Assembly: GCA_964462125.1 (NCBI GenBank)
Contig: CAYWXT010000002.1
Coordinates: 4,390-68,389, forward strand
Reading direction: 5' to 3'
Length of the DNA: 64,000 nt
Source of the DNA: JAWLFY01 sp964462125
Lineage (GTDB): Bacteria > Planctomycetota > Planctomycetia > Pirellulales > Pirellulaceae
In this document: one piece after another, positions 10,157 to 19,201 of the stretch
How positions within the stretch are numbered: the first letter of the stretch is position 1
Layout: every line of letters starts with the position of its first letter
Notes under the pieces: generated by a model
The model's input: the letters and a program-made list of their open reading frames with translations, nothing else
The model's database searches: none
What the model was told of the DNA's origin: nothing
Program-made: the position numbers and the translations under genes

Positions 10157-10618
10157 CTAGGGGGCAGTTGCGAGTTCGCCTTGGTCATCGACGTTCTCAA
10201 TTTTCTCCGGCAGCGGTCCACGGATCGATGCCTCGCTCTCGTAGACGAACTTGGAATGCCTTTGGTAGATGATTGACTGTTCGTTTTCACGGAACACGAC
10301 GTACAAATCGTGCGTGAGCAGGGGAAACCCAGCGATCCAGCTGAATACTTCGACCTGGTCACCCCCATCGCGGAAAATCCGCGACGGCGGTTTTCCCAAC
10401 AGCGCGCGGACATCTTCGTTGGTAAACGGAGAATCCGCAGACCGGTGGGCTTCTTGTGACTGGGTCGCTATCTGGTGGTACGCCTGTTCGACACTCGGCC
10501 GCGCGATCGCATAGTCGTAGATGAGTGCCGCGAACGCGACAGCCAGTACGATTCCCAAGGCGATTTTTCGCATCACGGCATGATGTCGTCGGAGTCCCTG
10601 ATTTTCATAATCAGACAT
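10157..10618 (-). CDS. Small membrane-anchored protein of unknown function
   Basis: A 153-aa protein with one N-terminal membrane helix (KIALGIVLAVAFAALIYDY) and a periplasmic or surface-facing remainder. The body has a SmpA/BamE-like flavour: a helical start (SPFTNEDVRALLGKPPSRIF) followed by alternating beta segments (VEVFSWIAGFP, HDLYVVFREN). This is a loose resemblance and not an assignment. An internal ATG at 10573 placed just before the hydrophobic segment is an alternative start. The gene is convergent with the TIM-barrel gene, the two stops being 4 bp apart. Confidence 0.6.
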   Translation of the reverse strand: MSDYENQGLRRHHAVMRKIALGIVLAVAFAALIYDYAIARPSVEQAYHQIATQSQEAHRSADSPFTNEDVRALLGKPPSRIFRDGGDQVEVFSWIAGFPLLTHDLYVVFRENEQSIIYQRHSKFVYESEASIRGPLPEKIENVDDQGELATAP

Positions 10619-10739
10619 CGCGAATCATTCGGTTCTGCAAGGAAGGGCGGACGACCGAGATTTGACTACAATCGAGAGCGTTTCGCAAACCCGCGCCGAC
10701 CCGATTCGGCTCTCGGCTCCGTCAGAAACCGGCCCCTTG

Positions 10740-10791
10740 CCCTGTCGGGCTCCCCCCACTGTTCGTTCCACGGTGGGGGAGAGGGACAGGG
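10740..10791. repeat. Long imperfect hairpin upstream of the sulfatase gene
   Basis: CCCTGTC (10740-10746) pairs with GACAGGG (10785-10791), and inside it CTCCCCC(C)AC (10750-10759) pairs with GTGGGGGAG (10773-10781) with one bulged C. The whole forms a two-tier stem of about 52 nt, 72 nt before the sulfatase start. There is no T-run directly after it. It may be a dispersed intergenic repeat or part of the 5' leader of the sulfatase transcript. Confidence 0.55.
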
Positions 10792-10862
10792 TGAGGAGTC
10801 GCTTCACGACCGTTTTTCCAGTTTTCTGAGAGTGCCTTGCGTTCCCATTTCGAGGTAAACCA

Positions 10863-12326
10863 GTGATCCGTTCCCTCTGGGGCCAAACCCTTGGTCTGTT
10901 GGCCCTGACATTCTCGGCGTTTTCCGCGACCCAACCGGCTGCCGCGGCGCAACTGCCCGCGGCCGGTCCGAACATCCTTTTCATCTATCTCGATGATTAC
11001 GGTTGGCGAGACACCGGATTCATGGGTTCGGACTACTACGAGACGCCGCACATGGACGAATTGGCCGCGGCCGGAATGACGTTCACCGACGCCTATTCCT
11101 GTGCCGCCAACTGCGCCCCGGCCCGGGGCTGCCTGTTGTCGGGGCAATACACCCCGCGCCACGAGATCTTCAACGTCGGCACCCGGCGGCGCGGCAAACG
11201 CAAGTTCGGCTCGCTGATGCACGTGCCGGGTACCGACACGCTGCGGCGAGACGTGCGGACCTGGGCCCATTGCATTCGCGACGCCGGGTACCGGACCGCC
11301 ACGATGGGGAAATGGCATCTCAGCGAAGACCCGCTGCCATACGGATTCGATGTCAACGTCGGTGGCTCTCACAGCGGCAGTCCCCCCAAGGGATACTTCC
11401 CCCCGCATCCCGGGGCTCCCGGATTGGCCGATGCGCCGGAGGATGAGTACCTGACCGATCGCCTGCATGACGAGGCGATCCGTTTCATCGAGGAAAATCA
11501 ATCCCGACCCTGGCTACTCTATCTGACCCACTTTGCGGTCCATACGCCGCTGCAGGGCAAGCCAGAGCTGGTCGAAAAGTACGAGAGCAAGCCGCCGGGG
11601 GAACTGCACGACTCCGCCGTGATGGCAGCGATGATCGAGAGCGTGGACGAAGGGGTAGGCCGGTTGCTCGCCAAGCTCGATGAGTTGGAACTGGCGGAGA
11701 ACACCGTGGTAATTCTGTATTCCGACAATGGAGGTTACGGCCCAGCGACCTCGATGGAACCGCTGAAAGGCTACAAGGGGACGTATTACGAAGGTGGCAT
11801 CCGCGTTCCATTGGCGGTCCGCTGGCCGGATGTTGTCGAGCCGAACTCAAGCTGCGATGTCCCGGTCACCGGAGTCGATCTGTTCCCGACCCTGGCCCGG
11901 ATCGCCGGGGCGGAGTTGCCGGCCGATCAAGCCCTCGATGGCGTCGATCTGACGCCGCTGCTCCGCGGTGAATCTTCCCCGCCGGAGCGGGCGCTCTTTT
12001 GGCACTTCCCCGCCTACCTGCAGAGCTACTCCCGCATCGACGGCCAGCGCGATCCGCTGTTTCGAAGCCGTCCCTGCAGCATCATCCGGGACGGCGATTG
12101 GAAGCTCCACGAATACTTCGAAGACGGCGCGATCGAGCTCTACAACCTGAAGGAGGATATCGGGGAGACGAACAATTTGGCGGAAAGGGAACCACAGCGG
12201 GCCGCGGCGTTACTCGACAAGTTGAAGCGTTGGCGGGCAGAAATCGACGCCCCCGTTCCCACCGAGCCCAATCCCCAATACGACGCCGATGCCGAGCAAG
12301 CCGCGATTCAGCGTGCATCCCGTTGA
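10863..12326 (+). CDS. Exported arylsulfatase-type sulfatase (formylglycine dependent)
   Basis: A 487-aa protein starting at GTG, with GAGG about 7 nt upstream and an in-frame stop shortly before. An N-terminal signal peptide (SLWGQTLGLLALTFSAF, cleavage near AAA-Q) indicates export. The catalytic cysteine C84 sits in CAPARG, matching the C-x-(P/A)-(S/A)-R formylglycine motif, so a formylglycine-generating enzyme is needed elsewhere in the genome. Metal and sulfate-binding segments include IYLDDYGWRD near the N-terminus, GKWHL and LYSDNGGYGP. The C-terminal region (DWKLHEYFEDG, LYNLKEDIGETNNLA) is characteristic of the AlkP-superfamily sulfatases that planctomycetes use on sulfated polysaccharides. 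The substrate is not deducible and no glycosidase is adjacent. Confidence 0.92.
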   Translation: MIRSLWGQTLGLLALTFSAFSATQPAAAAQLPAAGPNILFIYLDDYGWRDTGFMGSDYYETPHMDELAAAGMTFTDAYSCAANCAPARGCLLSGQYTPRHEIFNVGTRRRGKRKFGSLMHVPGTDTLRRDVRTWAHCIRDAGYRTATMGKWHLSEDPLPYGFDVNVGGSHSGSPPKGYFPPHPGAPGLADAPEDEYLTDRLHDEAIRFIEENQSRPWLLYLTHFAVHTPLQGKPELVEKYESKPPGELHDSAVMAAMIESVDEGVGRLLAKLDELELAENTVVILYSDNGGYGPATSMEPLKGYKGTYYEGGIRVPLAVRWPDVVEPNSSCDVPVTGVDLFPTLARIAGAELPADQALDGVDLTPLLRGESSPPERALFWHFPAYLQSYSRIDGQRDPLFRSRPCSIIRDGDWKLHEYFEDGAIELYNLKEDIGETNNLAEREPQRAAALLDKLKRWRAEIDAPVPTEPNPQYDADAEQAAIQRASR

Positions 12327-12351
12327 GGAGCAGGAACCGAGCTGGTGAGCC

Positions 12352-13671
12352 TCAGCGGCGAAGCACCGCTTCGGCAGCGGCGACGGTTTCGTCGATCATC
12401 GCCTCACTGTGCGTACGGCTGAAGAACCACGCCTCGAATTGGCTGCAGGGAAGATAAACACCTCGTTCGATCATGCCCCAGAAAAAGCGGGCGAAGGCTT
12501 GGCGATCGGACTTCTCGGCGTCGTCCCACTGCCGGACCGGTTGAGCGCTGAAAAACAGCGTCAGCATGCTGCCGATCTGCTGGACCTGGTGGTCGACGCC
12601 GGCTTCCGTGGCGGCACGGCGAAGACCTTCGGCAAGACGATCTCCGAGCCGTTCCAGCTGCTCATAGGGGGGATCATCCCGCAAGATCCGGAGTGTCATG
12701 CTGCCGGCGGCGACGGCGACCGGGTTGCCGCTGAGCGTGCCGGCTTGAAAGATCTTTCCGGCCGGCAGCACCTGATCCATGATCTCCGCCTTGCCCCCGT
12801 AGGCTCCCAACGGCATGCCGCCGCCAACGATCTTTCCCAACGTTGTCATGTCGGGCGTGATTCCGAATCGTTCTTGCGCACCGCCCAACGCCAGGCGGAA
12901 CCCGGTCATCACCTCGTCGAAGATCAGGATCGCGCCGCGCTCACGGGTCAGCCGGCGGAGCTGCTGCAGAAAATCCATGGACGGAATGACGCACCCCATG
13001 TTGCCGACGACCGGCTCCATGATCACCGCTGCGATCTGCCCGGCGTGCTGGTCAAATGCGGCGCCGATCGCATCGATGTCGTTGTAGGGCAACACGATCG
13101 TGTCTTGCCCGGCACCGGGAGTGACGCCGGGGGAATCGGGGACGCCAAGGGTCGCGGCGCTGCTCCCCGCAGCTACCAACAGGCTGTCGACGTGGCCGTG
13201 GTAGTTGCCGGCAAACTTGATCACCTTCGTTCGCCCGGTCGCTCCTCGGGCGACCCGGATGGCGCTCATCGTGGCTTCCGTACCACTGTTGACCAGCCGC
13301 ACATTCTCGATACTCGGAACGGCTTCGATGATCTGTTCGGCGAGCTGCGATTCCGCTTCGGTCGGTGCGCCGAAACTGGTCCCCCGTTCCGCGGCCCGCT
13401 GAACGGACTCGATGACTTCCTCCTGAGCGTGCCCCAGGATCATCGGCCCCCAGGAGCCAACATAGTCGAGGAAGCGGCGACCATCGACATCGAACAGGTG
13501 CGGCCCGGCGGCGCGCTCGATGAACAGTGGCGTACCGCCGACGGCACCAAAGGCGCGGGCGGGACTGTTGACGCCGCCAGGCATCAAGCGGCAGGCGCGC
13601 TCGAACGCGGCCACACTGCGGGGGCCGGCCTGTTGCCGTCCGGATGTTTTTGATTCCTCAGAAGCAGGCAA
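12352..13671 (-). CDS. hemL: Glutamate-1-semialdehyde 2,1-aminomutase
   Basis: A 439-aa PLP enzyme that converts glutamate-1-semialdehyde to 5-aminolevulinate, the second step of the C5 route to tetrapyrroles. Seen: N-terminal MPGGVNSPARAF, the PLP-phosphate region NSGTEATMSAIRVARG, FDEVMTGFR, and the Schiff-base lysine K280 in TLGKIVGGGMPLGA. The length is normal for HemL. The start is TTG, supported by AGGA 8 nt upstream; the next ATG would remove conserved N-terminal residues. No other heme gene is adjacent, so it seems to be a lone transcription unit convergent with the sulfatase. Tetrapyrrole supply fits the many cytochromes in the window. Confidence 0.96.
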   Translation of the reverse strand: MPASEESKTSGRQQAGPRSVAAFERACRLMPGGVNSPARAFGAVGGTPLFIERAAGPHLFDVDGRRFLDYVGSWGPMILGHAQEEVIESVQRAAERGTSFGAPTEAESQLAEQIIEAVPSIENVRLVNSGTEATMSAIRVARGATGRTKVIKFAGNYHGHVDSLLVAAGSSAATLGVPDSPGVTPGAGQDTIVLPYNDIDAIGAAFDQHAGQIAAVIMEPVVGNMGCVIPSMDFLQQLRRLTRERGAILIFDEVMTGFRLALGGAQERFGITPDMTTLGKIVGGGMPLGAYGGKAEIMDQVLPAGKIFQAGTLSGNPVAVAAGSMTLRILRDDPPYEQLERLGDRLAEGLRRAATEAGVDHQVQQIGSMLTLFFSAQPVRQWDDAEKSDRQAFARFFWGMIERGVYLPCSQFEAWFFSRTHSEAMIDETVAAAEAVLRR

Positions 13672-13835
13672 CGTTTTTTTCCTGGTGATAAGTGGAGAGT
13701 GGTACGTTCAAACGGTGATAACGCGGTCGAGGCCGGACGGCTTGCGCCGTGCCGTTACAATTCGGAGGGCATCGGGCAATCGGCGGCGGCTCAAGGTCTT
13801 CGGCAGTCACCATCCGGCTGGTTTTCAAGGAAAGC

Positions 13836-15302
13836 CTAGGCAATGATCGAGTGGATCGGTTCGCCATAGTCTTTCTCCAACCGTTTGCGCCCCGGGACGG
13901 CAAGCTCGCGGGGATCGAGCCCGAGCTGGTGCAGGACCGTCGCGTGGATGTCGGTCACGTAGTGTCGGTCTTCGACGGCATGGAAGCCGATCTCGTCGGT
14001 CGCCCCGTGGGCGACGCCGCCTTTGATTCCTCCACCGGCCATCCAGACGCTGAATCCGTACGGATGGTGATCCCGGCCGTCGGAGTGCTGCGACCCAGGA
14101 GTCCTGCCGAATTCGGTTGCCCAGACGACCAAAGTCTCGTCCAGCAACCCGCGTCGACGAAGGTCCTTGAGCAGCGCTCCGATCGGCTGATCGACCTGTT
14201 TGCACAACCGCGTATGGCCCGACTTGAGTCCCTTGTGCGCATCCCACTGGCCCGCACCTCCGTTGCTGCCGTGGTAGACCTGGACAAAGCGGACGCCCCG
14301 TTCGACCAACCGCCGGGCCGTCAACATCTTTTCGCCAAAATCCTTGGTCTCGGATTGGCCGATGCCGTACATGTCGACCGTGTCCGCTGTCTCCTCCTCG
14401 AACCGCACCACCTCCGGTACGGCGGTCTGCATTCGAAACGCCAACTCATAGGCCTCAATCCTCGCCCGAACGGTGTCGTCGGAGGGGAACTTGGCTGCGG
14501 TCATCTCGTTGAGTTCCCGAACGAGTGAGAACTCCGCGGCCTGTTCCGCCGCTTCCAGGTCCTCCGGACGCCGCGCGTAGGGGAGCGGATCGACCGGATC
14601 GACGTTGAGTGGAATCCCGTCGTACTGCGGCCCCAAGTAGTTCGCCCGGTGCGCCTCCATTCCGCCGCAGCAATCGGCGATCGGGGTTCCCATCACCACG
14701 AACTGCGGCAGATTGTCGTTCAGCGAACCGAGGCCGTAATTGACCCACGAGCCGATCGTCGGGAAGAACCCATCGACGCGGTGGCGGCCGGTGTGGAACT
14801 GCAGCTGCGCGCCGTGGTTGCTGTCCTCGGTCCACATGCTGCGGATCAAACAGAGGTCATCGGCAGACTCCGCCAGGTGCGGCCACCAGTCGCTGATTTC
14901 GATTCCCGACTGCCCGCGTTTCTGAAAACCGACCTGCATCGGGAAGATTTCTTTGCGGACAAAGCCATTGTTCGGATCAAAGGCAACGACCCGCTCATTC
15001 TCCAAAAATGGCGACTCCAGCACATCGGCGAAGGGCGATTCCTCGATCGTCTTCCCGGCGTACTGGTTCAGCGCCGGTTTGGGATCGAACGATTCCATGT
15101 GGCTCGTGCCGCCGATCATGAACAACCAAATCACATTCTTGGCCTTGGGCGCCAGATGTCGGAAGGGGGTGGTTTCCCCAGCGGCGGCGGCGTCCTGGTC
15201 AAGCATCGAGGCGAGTGCGACACTTCCAAGCCCCAATCCAGAGTGGGCGAGAAACGCGCGGCGGTGACGCGGGTCGATACGGCGATCGATCGGGTTTTTC
15301 AT
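13836..15302 (-). CDS. DUF1501 protein, Tat-exported (first pair)
   Basis: A 488-aa planctomycete-type DUF1501 protein, structurally related to alkaline-phosphatase-fold sulfatases. The N-terminus has a twin-arginine signal (HRRAFLAHSGLGLGS). Family segments include WLFMIGGTSHMESFD, LPQFVVMGTP, VQVYHGSNGGAGQWDAH, LVVWATEFGRTPGSQ and GRDHHPYGFSVWMAGGG. Its start lies only 8 bp after the stop of the DUF1549/DUF1553 gene on the same strand, so the two are co-transcribed and probably work together at the cell surface. No biochemical activity is established for the family. Confidence 0.93.
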   Translation of the reverse strand: MKNPIDRRIDPRHRRAFLAHSGLGLGSVALASMLDQDAAAAGETTPFRHLAPKAKNVIWLFMIGGTSHMESFDPKPALNQYAGKTIEESPFADVLESPFLENERVVAFDPNNGFVRKEIFPMQVGFQKRGQSGIEISDWWPHLAESADDLCLIRSMWTEDSNHGAQLQFHTGRHRVDGFFPTIGSWVNYGLGSLNDNLPQFVVMGTPIADCCGGMEAHRANYLGPQYDGIPLNVDPVDPLPYARRPEDLEAAEQAAEFSLVRELNEMTAAKFPSDDTVRARIEAYELAFRMQTAVPEVVRFEEETADTVDMYGIGQSETKDFGEKMLTARRLVERGVRFVQVYHGSNGGAGQWDAHKGLKSGHTRLCKQVDQPIGALLKDLRRRGLLDETLVVWATEFGRTPGSQHSDGRDHHPYGFSVWMAGGGIKGGVAHGATDEIGFHAVEDRHYVTDIHATVLHQLGLDPRELAVPGRKRLEKDYGEPIHSIIA

Positions 15303-15310
15303 CAGACTAC

Positions 15311-17944
15311 CTATCGAATGACGACAAAGTCGTTGTGATTCATCAATGCGTGGACCAGGTTCATCTCCGGCTGGCCCGATTGCAGGAACTCGACACAGGC
15401 GGCCTGTTCTTGCTCATCCGGTGCCCGGCCCAGGACCCGCAGGAACGCCTGGCGGGCAAACACCTGCGATGCTGACGATTCATTGCTGCTCTCCCGAGTG
15501 AGCTCGGAGCGGATCGATGCGGCGAGCCGGCTCGCCATCTTTCGCGACAGCTGACTATTGGACAGAACCAGGGCCTGCTGCGGGATGATGCTGGGACTTC
15601 GACGGTAACATTCGTTGGGACTGGCCGCGTCGAAGGTCGTCAGCATCGTCATCTGTTTCTCGTAAGCGTGGCGGAAATAGAGACTCCGCCTTAGCACCTC
15701 CTCGCCCCGTTCGTAATCGATTTCCGGACCGCCCATGCGGAGGTCGAGATCACCGGCCGCGGCCATCACCGCGTCGCGGATCACCTCGGCCTCCAGCCGG
15801 ATCACGTTGAAATGCCAAAAGAGATGATTGTCCGGATCGATCTCGCCGTTGTGCTGATCGGCCTCGGACTCCAGCTGCGACGCCTGGCGATACGTTTGCG
15901 AACTGACGATCAGCCGGTGCAGGTGCTTCATGCTCCAGCCGCTGTCGATCAATTCGGCTGCCAGCCAATCGAGCAGTTCAGCGTGCTGCGGGCGTGGCGA
16001 GCGGAGCCCAAAGTCGAACGTGTTTTCCACCAACGGTTGCCCGAAATGCCGCATCCAGACGTGATTGACCGCGACGCGGGCGGTGAGCGGATTGTCTGGA
16101 TGGGTGATCCAGTCGGCCAGCGCTGTGCGGCGGCCACTGCTCTGGGTCGGATAAGTGGGACCGACCGGCGTGTAGTCACCATTGGTTTGTTCCAGCGCCT
16201 TAACTGCCGCCTGTTGCTCGGCTTCGGCGTCGGCAAGCGTCTTGCGGACTTTCTCCAGTTCCTCGGAGTCGGAATCGGTCTCCTCCTCCCCTTGCTTGGC
16301 GTCGGCGACGGCCCGTTGGGATTCAACGACTTTCAACTCTGCTTGAGCCACCGCGAGTTCTCGTTCCCGCGCGGCGGCCTCGATCGCCAGCGTCTGGGCA
16401 TCCGCCGATGCGTTGGCGTCCTCGTCCTTGGCATTTTCGTCCGGCTTCGCTTCGTCGGTTCGGCCGAGATGTCTGGCACGGTCCGCGGCGAGTCGGGCTT
16501 GCAGGCTTGCCAGTTTGGCTTCGGCGACCGCTAGCTTCCGCGCGGCCAAATCAGCCTCCTCCGGTGCTGCCTTGCTCACCGCCGTCTGCGCTTGTTCGAC
16601 GGCCCGTCGAGCGGCCCGCACGTCATCCTCCGCCCGCTGCGGCCGCAAGCCGGGGCGGGCGGCCAGCGGGGGCACCGAACGCGGCTCGACGACAAAGGGG
16701 ACTCCGACAACCTCCGGCACGTCCGGAACAATCTCTTTCGACTCATCCGGCAGTTTCTCGTTTCCGCCGATCAGGAATGGTGTTTCCGCGTCCAGCTCGG
16801 CGTCGTAGGCGCGGGGCAGGCCATCCTGCATCGTGTCGAGCACGCCTGCGACACGATCTGTCCGAACCTGGTGTGGCTCGAAGATCGCGCGGAACTGGTA
16901 ATACTCCTCCTGCGACAACGGATCATACTTGTGGTCATGGCAACGGGCACAGTCGATCGTCAGGCCGACGAAGGCTTTGGCCGTGTGTTCCACCGTCGCG
17001 TCGAGCCAGATATTCCGGTTCGATTTATGATAGTTGCGGGCCAGAAACCCGGTGGCGCGCAACGTGTCGTCATCCAGCGGTGCGAGCTCGTCCCCGGCGA
17101 TCATCTCGCGGATCATCTGGGCATAGGAACGGTCGGCCGAGAGCGACTCGACGATCCAGTCCCGCCACCGCCAAATGTGACGTTGGCTGCCGCGCAGTTG
17201 GTCCTTGTATCCGTCCCAGTCGCTGTATCGCCAGACGTCCATCCAGTGCCGGGCCCAACGCTCAGCATGCGCGGGATCGGCGAGCAACATTTCAACAAAC
17301 CGGCGTTCTTCGGCATCGGAATCGATCGCCAGGAAAACGTCCCGTTGTTGTGGCGTCGGTGGCAATCCCAGAAGGCCGAACGTCAGCCGGCGGAGAATCG
17401 TTTCGCGGTCTGCCGCCGATGCCGACCGCAATCCTGCCTCGGCGAGTTTGGCTTCGATAAACGCGTCGATTGGATGGATATGGATACTGTCGGCTTCGCT
17501 CGCGGATTCCGGCCGGTGGAGCGGCACCGGCGGCCGGTCGATCGGTTGGAACGACCAATGATCGCGGGGCCCTTCGAGAATGACTTCATCGGCCGGTGCC
17601 TCCAGCCCTTGGGCGATCCAACGGGTCAGCAGCTTCACCTCTTCGGCGGTCAGCGCCGTCCCTTCGTCCGCCGGTGGCATCTGCGAACCGCCATCCGCCG
17701 TCACCCGCCAGATCAGTTCGCTGTCATCGGCGTCCTCGACACTGACGATCTCCCCGGCGTGGCTCCCTTCGCGAATCAGCTGAGCCGCGTCGAGTCGCAG
17801 CCCCGCTTCTTGACGCACCGGGCCGTGACAACTGACGCATTTCTCCGCCAACAGTGGCTTGACCTCTTCTGTGTAGAGGTCGGACGCCAAGACGCTGGGG
17901 CAGCCAAGCAACCAGGCGCCGAGCAGCAACTTCAGGGATTTCAT
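15311..17944 (-). CDS. DUF1549/DUF1553 planctomycete cytochrome protein with coiled-coil insert (first pair)
   Basis: About 877 aa from the start chosen here (MKSLKLLLGAWLLG), which begins exactly at a signal peptide. The frame extends upstream to 18211 but that part is low-complexity and unlike protein. Order: signal peptide; planctomycete cytochrome c domain with C36-V-S-C39-H40; DUF1549 with a second CxxCH (CARCH) followed by DHKYDPLSQEEYY; an Ala/Glu/Arg/Lys-rich region of about 130 residues predicted as coiled coil, quoted in part as VEQAQTAVSKAAPEEADLAA; then DUF1553 beginning at RTALADWITHPDNPLTARV. Both CxxCH motifs could bind heme c. It is the upstream partner of the DUF1501 gene. 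The biological role of these pairs is not known; involvement in polysaccharide breakdown is a common guess. Confidence 0.92.
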   Translation of the reverse strand: MKSLKLLLGAWLLGCPSVLASDLYTEEVKPLLAEKCVSCHGPVRQEAGLRLDAAQLIREGSHAGEIVSVEDADDSELIWRVTADGGSQMPPADEGTALTAEEVKLLTRWIAQGLEAPADEVILEGPRDHWSFQPIDRPPVPLHRPESASEADSIHIHPIDAFIEAKLAEAGLRSASAADRETILRRLTFGLLGLPPTPQQRDVFLAIDSDAEERRFVEMLLADPAHAERWARHWMDVWRYSDWDGYKDQLRGSQRHIWRWRDWIVESLSADRSYAQMIREMIAGDELAPLDDDTLRATGFLARNYHKSNRNIWLDATVEHTAKAFVGLTIDCARCHDHKYDPLSQEEYYQFRAIFEPHQVRTDRVAGVLDTMQDGLPRAYDAELDAETPFLIGGNEKLPDESKEIVPDVPEVVGVPFVVEPRSVPPLAARPGLRPQRAEDDVRAARRAVEQAQTAVSKAAPEEADLAARKLAVAEAKLASLQARLAADRARHLGRTDEAKPDENAKDEDANASADAQTLAIEAAARERELAVAQAELKVVESQRAVADAKQGEEETDSDSEELEKVRKTLADAEAEQQAAVKALEQTNGDYTPVGPTYPTQSSGRRTALADWITHPDNPLTARVAVNHVWMRHFGQPLVENTFDFGLRSPRPQHAELLDWLAAELIDSGWSMKHLHRLIVSSQTYRQASQLESEADQHNGEIDPDNHLFWHFNVIRLEAEVIRDAVMAAAGDLDLRMGGPEIDYERGEEVLRRSLYFRHAYEKQMTMLTTFDAASPNECYRRSPSIIPQQALVLSNSQLSRKMASRLAASIRSELTRESSNESSASQVFARQAFLRVLGRAPDEQEQAACVEFLQSGQPEMNLVHALMNHNDFVVIR

Positions 17945-18035
17945 CAAGCCATTCTGGACCCCGAGATTTTGCCCGCGCAGCGGCGCCGCCGGTCGCCACT
18001 CCCCCGCCTTTGTGAGGGAGAGGGACGAAGAATCG

Positions 18036-18064
18036 CTCCCCCGATCTTCAGCCTTGTCGGGGGG
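18036..18064. other. G/C-rich hairpin downstream of phnX
   Basis: CCCCCGA (18038-18044) pairs with TCGGGGG (18057-18063) around a 12-nt loop in the 263-bp gap between phnX and the DUF1549/1553 gene. A second short inverted repeat, CTCCC/GGGAG, lies at 17999-18020. Neither is followed by a T-run on the minus strand, so they are not classical intrinsic terminators. The gap holds no gene. Confidence 0.4.
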
Positions 18065-18207
18065 ACGCTCTTGTTCAATCGCCGCAGAGAGAATGGGGTG
18101 ACACATGGGGCGGGTCGAGAGGCGGGTTCGTGGAAAGGGATTCCTCGACTCTGCCATTATGGACCAAATCCGACCGGCTGTGGGAATTCGTCGGAACGTC
18201 GCCTCCG

Positions 18208-19026
18208 TCAAACCGCTATCTCGCCTCCCGCGACCATCTCGTCAATCGTCTTGATCAGCTCCGGCAGTTCCGCGACCGACTCGATGGTGAAGTGCGCCCC
18301 AGCGTCGGTCAGCCGCTTCGCCGCCGCCTGGCAACGTCGTTGTACCTCCTGGTCCGACAGCTCTCCCAGCTGCTGTTCCGACAACCCGACGCAGTTGCCG
18401 GTGCGGGTCACGCCGACGGTCCAGCAACCGGCGTTGCGACCCGCTTCGATCCCGATCGGCGTGTCGTCCACCTTGACGATTGTCCACATCGGATAGACAT
18501 CGAGTCGCTTGGCCGCCTCGAACAGCAGATAGGGTGCGGGGCGTCCGCGGGGAGCGTCATCGGCGCACAGGACACAATCGGGTTGATAGCCTTGCTGCGC
18601 CGCTGCGGCGCTGACGACCTCCATCAGTTCGCGTGTGTAGCCGGTCGAGGATCCGATTTTCAGTCCGCGTTGGCGACACTTTGCCACCGCCTCGGCGGCA
18701 CCTGGGATCAGCTGGCTGTGGTCCTGCAGCGTTGCCTTTTGCAGCGGCAAGAACTCACGGTACATCGCGTCAATGTCCTCCTCACCGCAAGGCCGGCCGA
18801 ACGTTGCCTGCCAAGCTTCCGCGACCGGCGGCATGGCGACAACGGCCGCGATGTGATCCCGTTTGGCCCGGCCCATCGGCTCGCGGGCCTGAGCCTCGGT
18901 GACCTCGATCCCCTGTCGCCGAAAGATTTCCTGGAAGACCGCCGTGGGGGCCCGGCTCCCGTAATCGATCGTCGTCCCGGCCCAATCGAAGACGACCGCT
19001 TTGAGATGCTGGCACGTTGATGGCAT
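18208..19026 (-). CDS. phnX: Phosphonoacetaldehyde hydrolase (phosphonatase)
   Basis: About 272 aa from MPSTCQHLKAVVFDW; the frame runs open to 19299 but that part has no homologous look and would overlap the divergent gene. HAD motif I is FDWAGTTIDYGS with nucleophile D14, and the Schiff-base lysine characteristic of phosphonatase is K55 in PMGRAKRDHI. The segments KIGSSTGYTRELM, PDCVLCADDAPRGRPAPYL and VKVDDTPIGIEAGRNAGCWTVGV complete the family pattern. It cleaves phosphonoacetaldehyde to acetaldehyde and phosphate. AAGGA lies 9 nt upstream of the ATG. The usual partner PhnW (AEP transaminase) is not in this window. The upstream neighbour is a divergent DUF819 permease. Confidence 0.95.
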   Translation of the reverse strand: MPSTCQHLKAVVFDWAGTTIDYGSRAPTAVFQEIFRRQGIEVTEAQAREPMGRAKRDHIAAVVAMPPVAEAWQATFGRPCGEEDIDAMYREFLPLQKATLQDHSQLIPGAAEAVAKCRQRGLKIGSSTGYTRELMEVVSAAAAQQGYQPDCVLCADDAPRGRPAPYLLFEAAKRLDVYPMWTIVKVDDTPIGIEAGRNAGCWTVGVTRTGNCVGLSEQQLGELSDQEVQRRCQAAAKRLTDAGAHFTIESVAELPELIKTIDEMVAGGEIAV

Positions 19027-19201
19027 GTTGTCCGTTCCTTGAGATGTCTGGTTCTCCCTCGGTTTTGCGGTCGTTGTACCACACAAGTGAATGCGGTGAA
19101 GCGAGTTCAGGGTTTTCAGACCAAGCCGAGCAACGGTACCATGGCGGCGTGAATCTGGCGCCGCTGACACGGCGACCTCCCCCGCGCATTGTGAGTTCGG
19201 C

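Noticed and set aside
18036..18064. Intrinsic terminator for phnX
   Set aside because: A stem is present but no T-run follows it on the minus strand; kept only as a hairpin.
17945..18211. N-terminal extension of the DUF1549/1553 protein
   Set aside because: It would place about 89 low-complexity residues before a normal signal peptide and overlap the phnX end.
16592..18496. 634-residue plus-strand open frame
   Set aside because: It is antisense to the DUF1549/1553 and phnX genes, which have clear domains; long antisense frames are expected in high-GC DNA and this one shows no motif.
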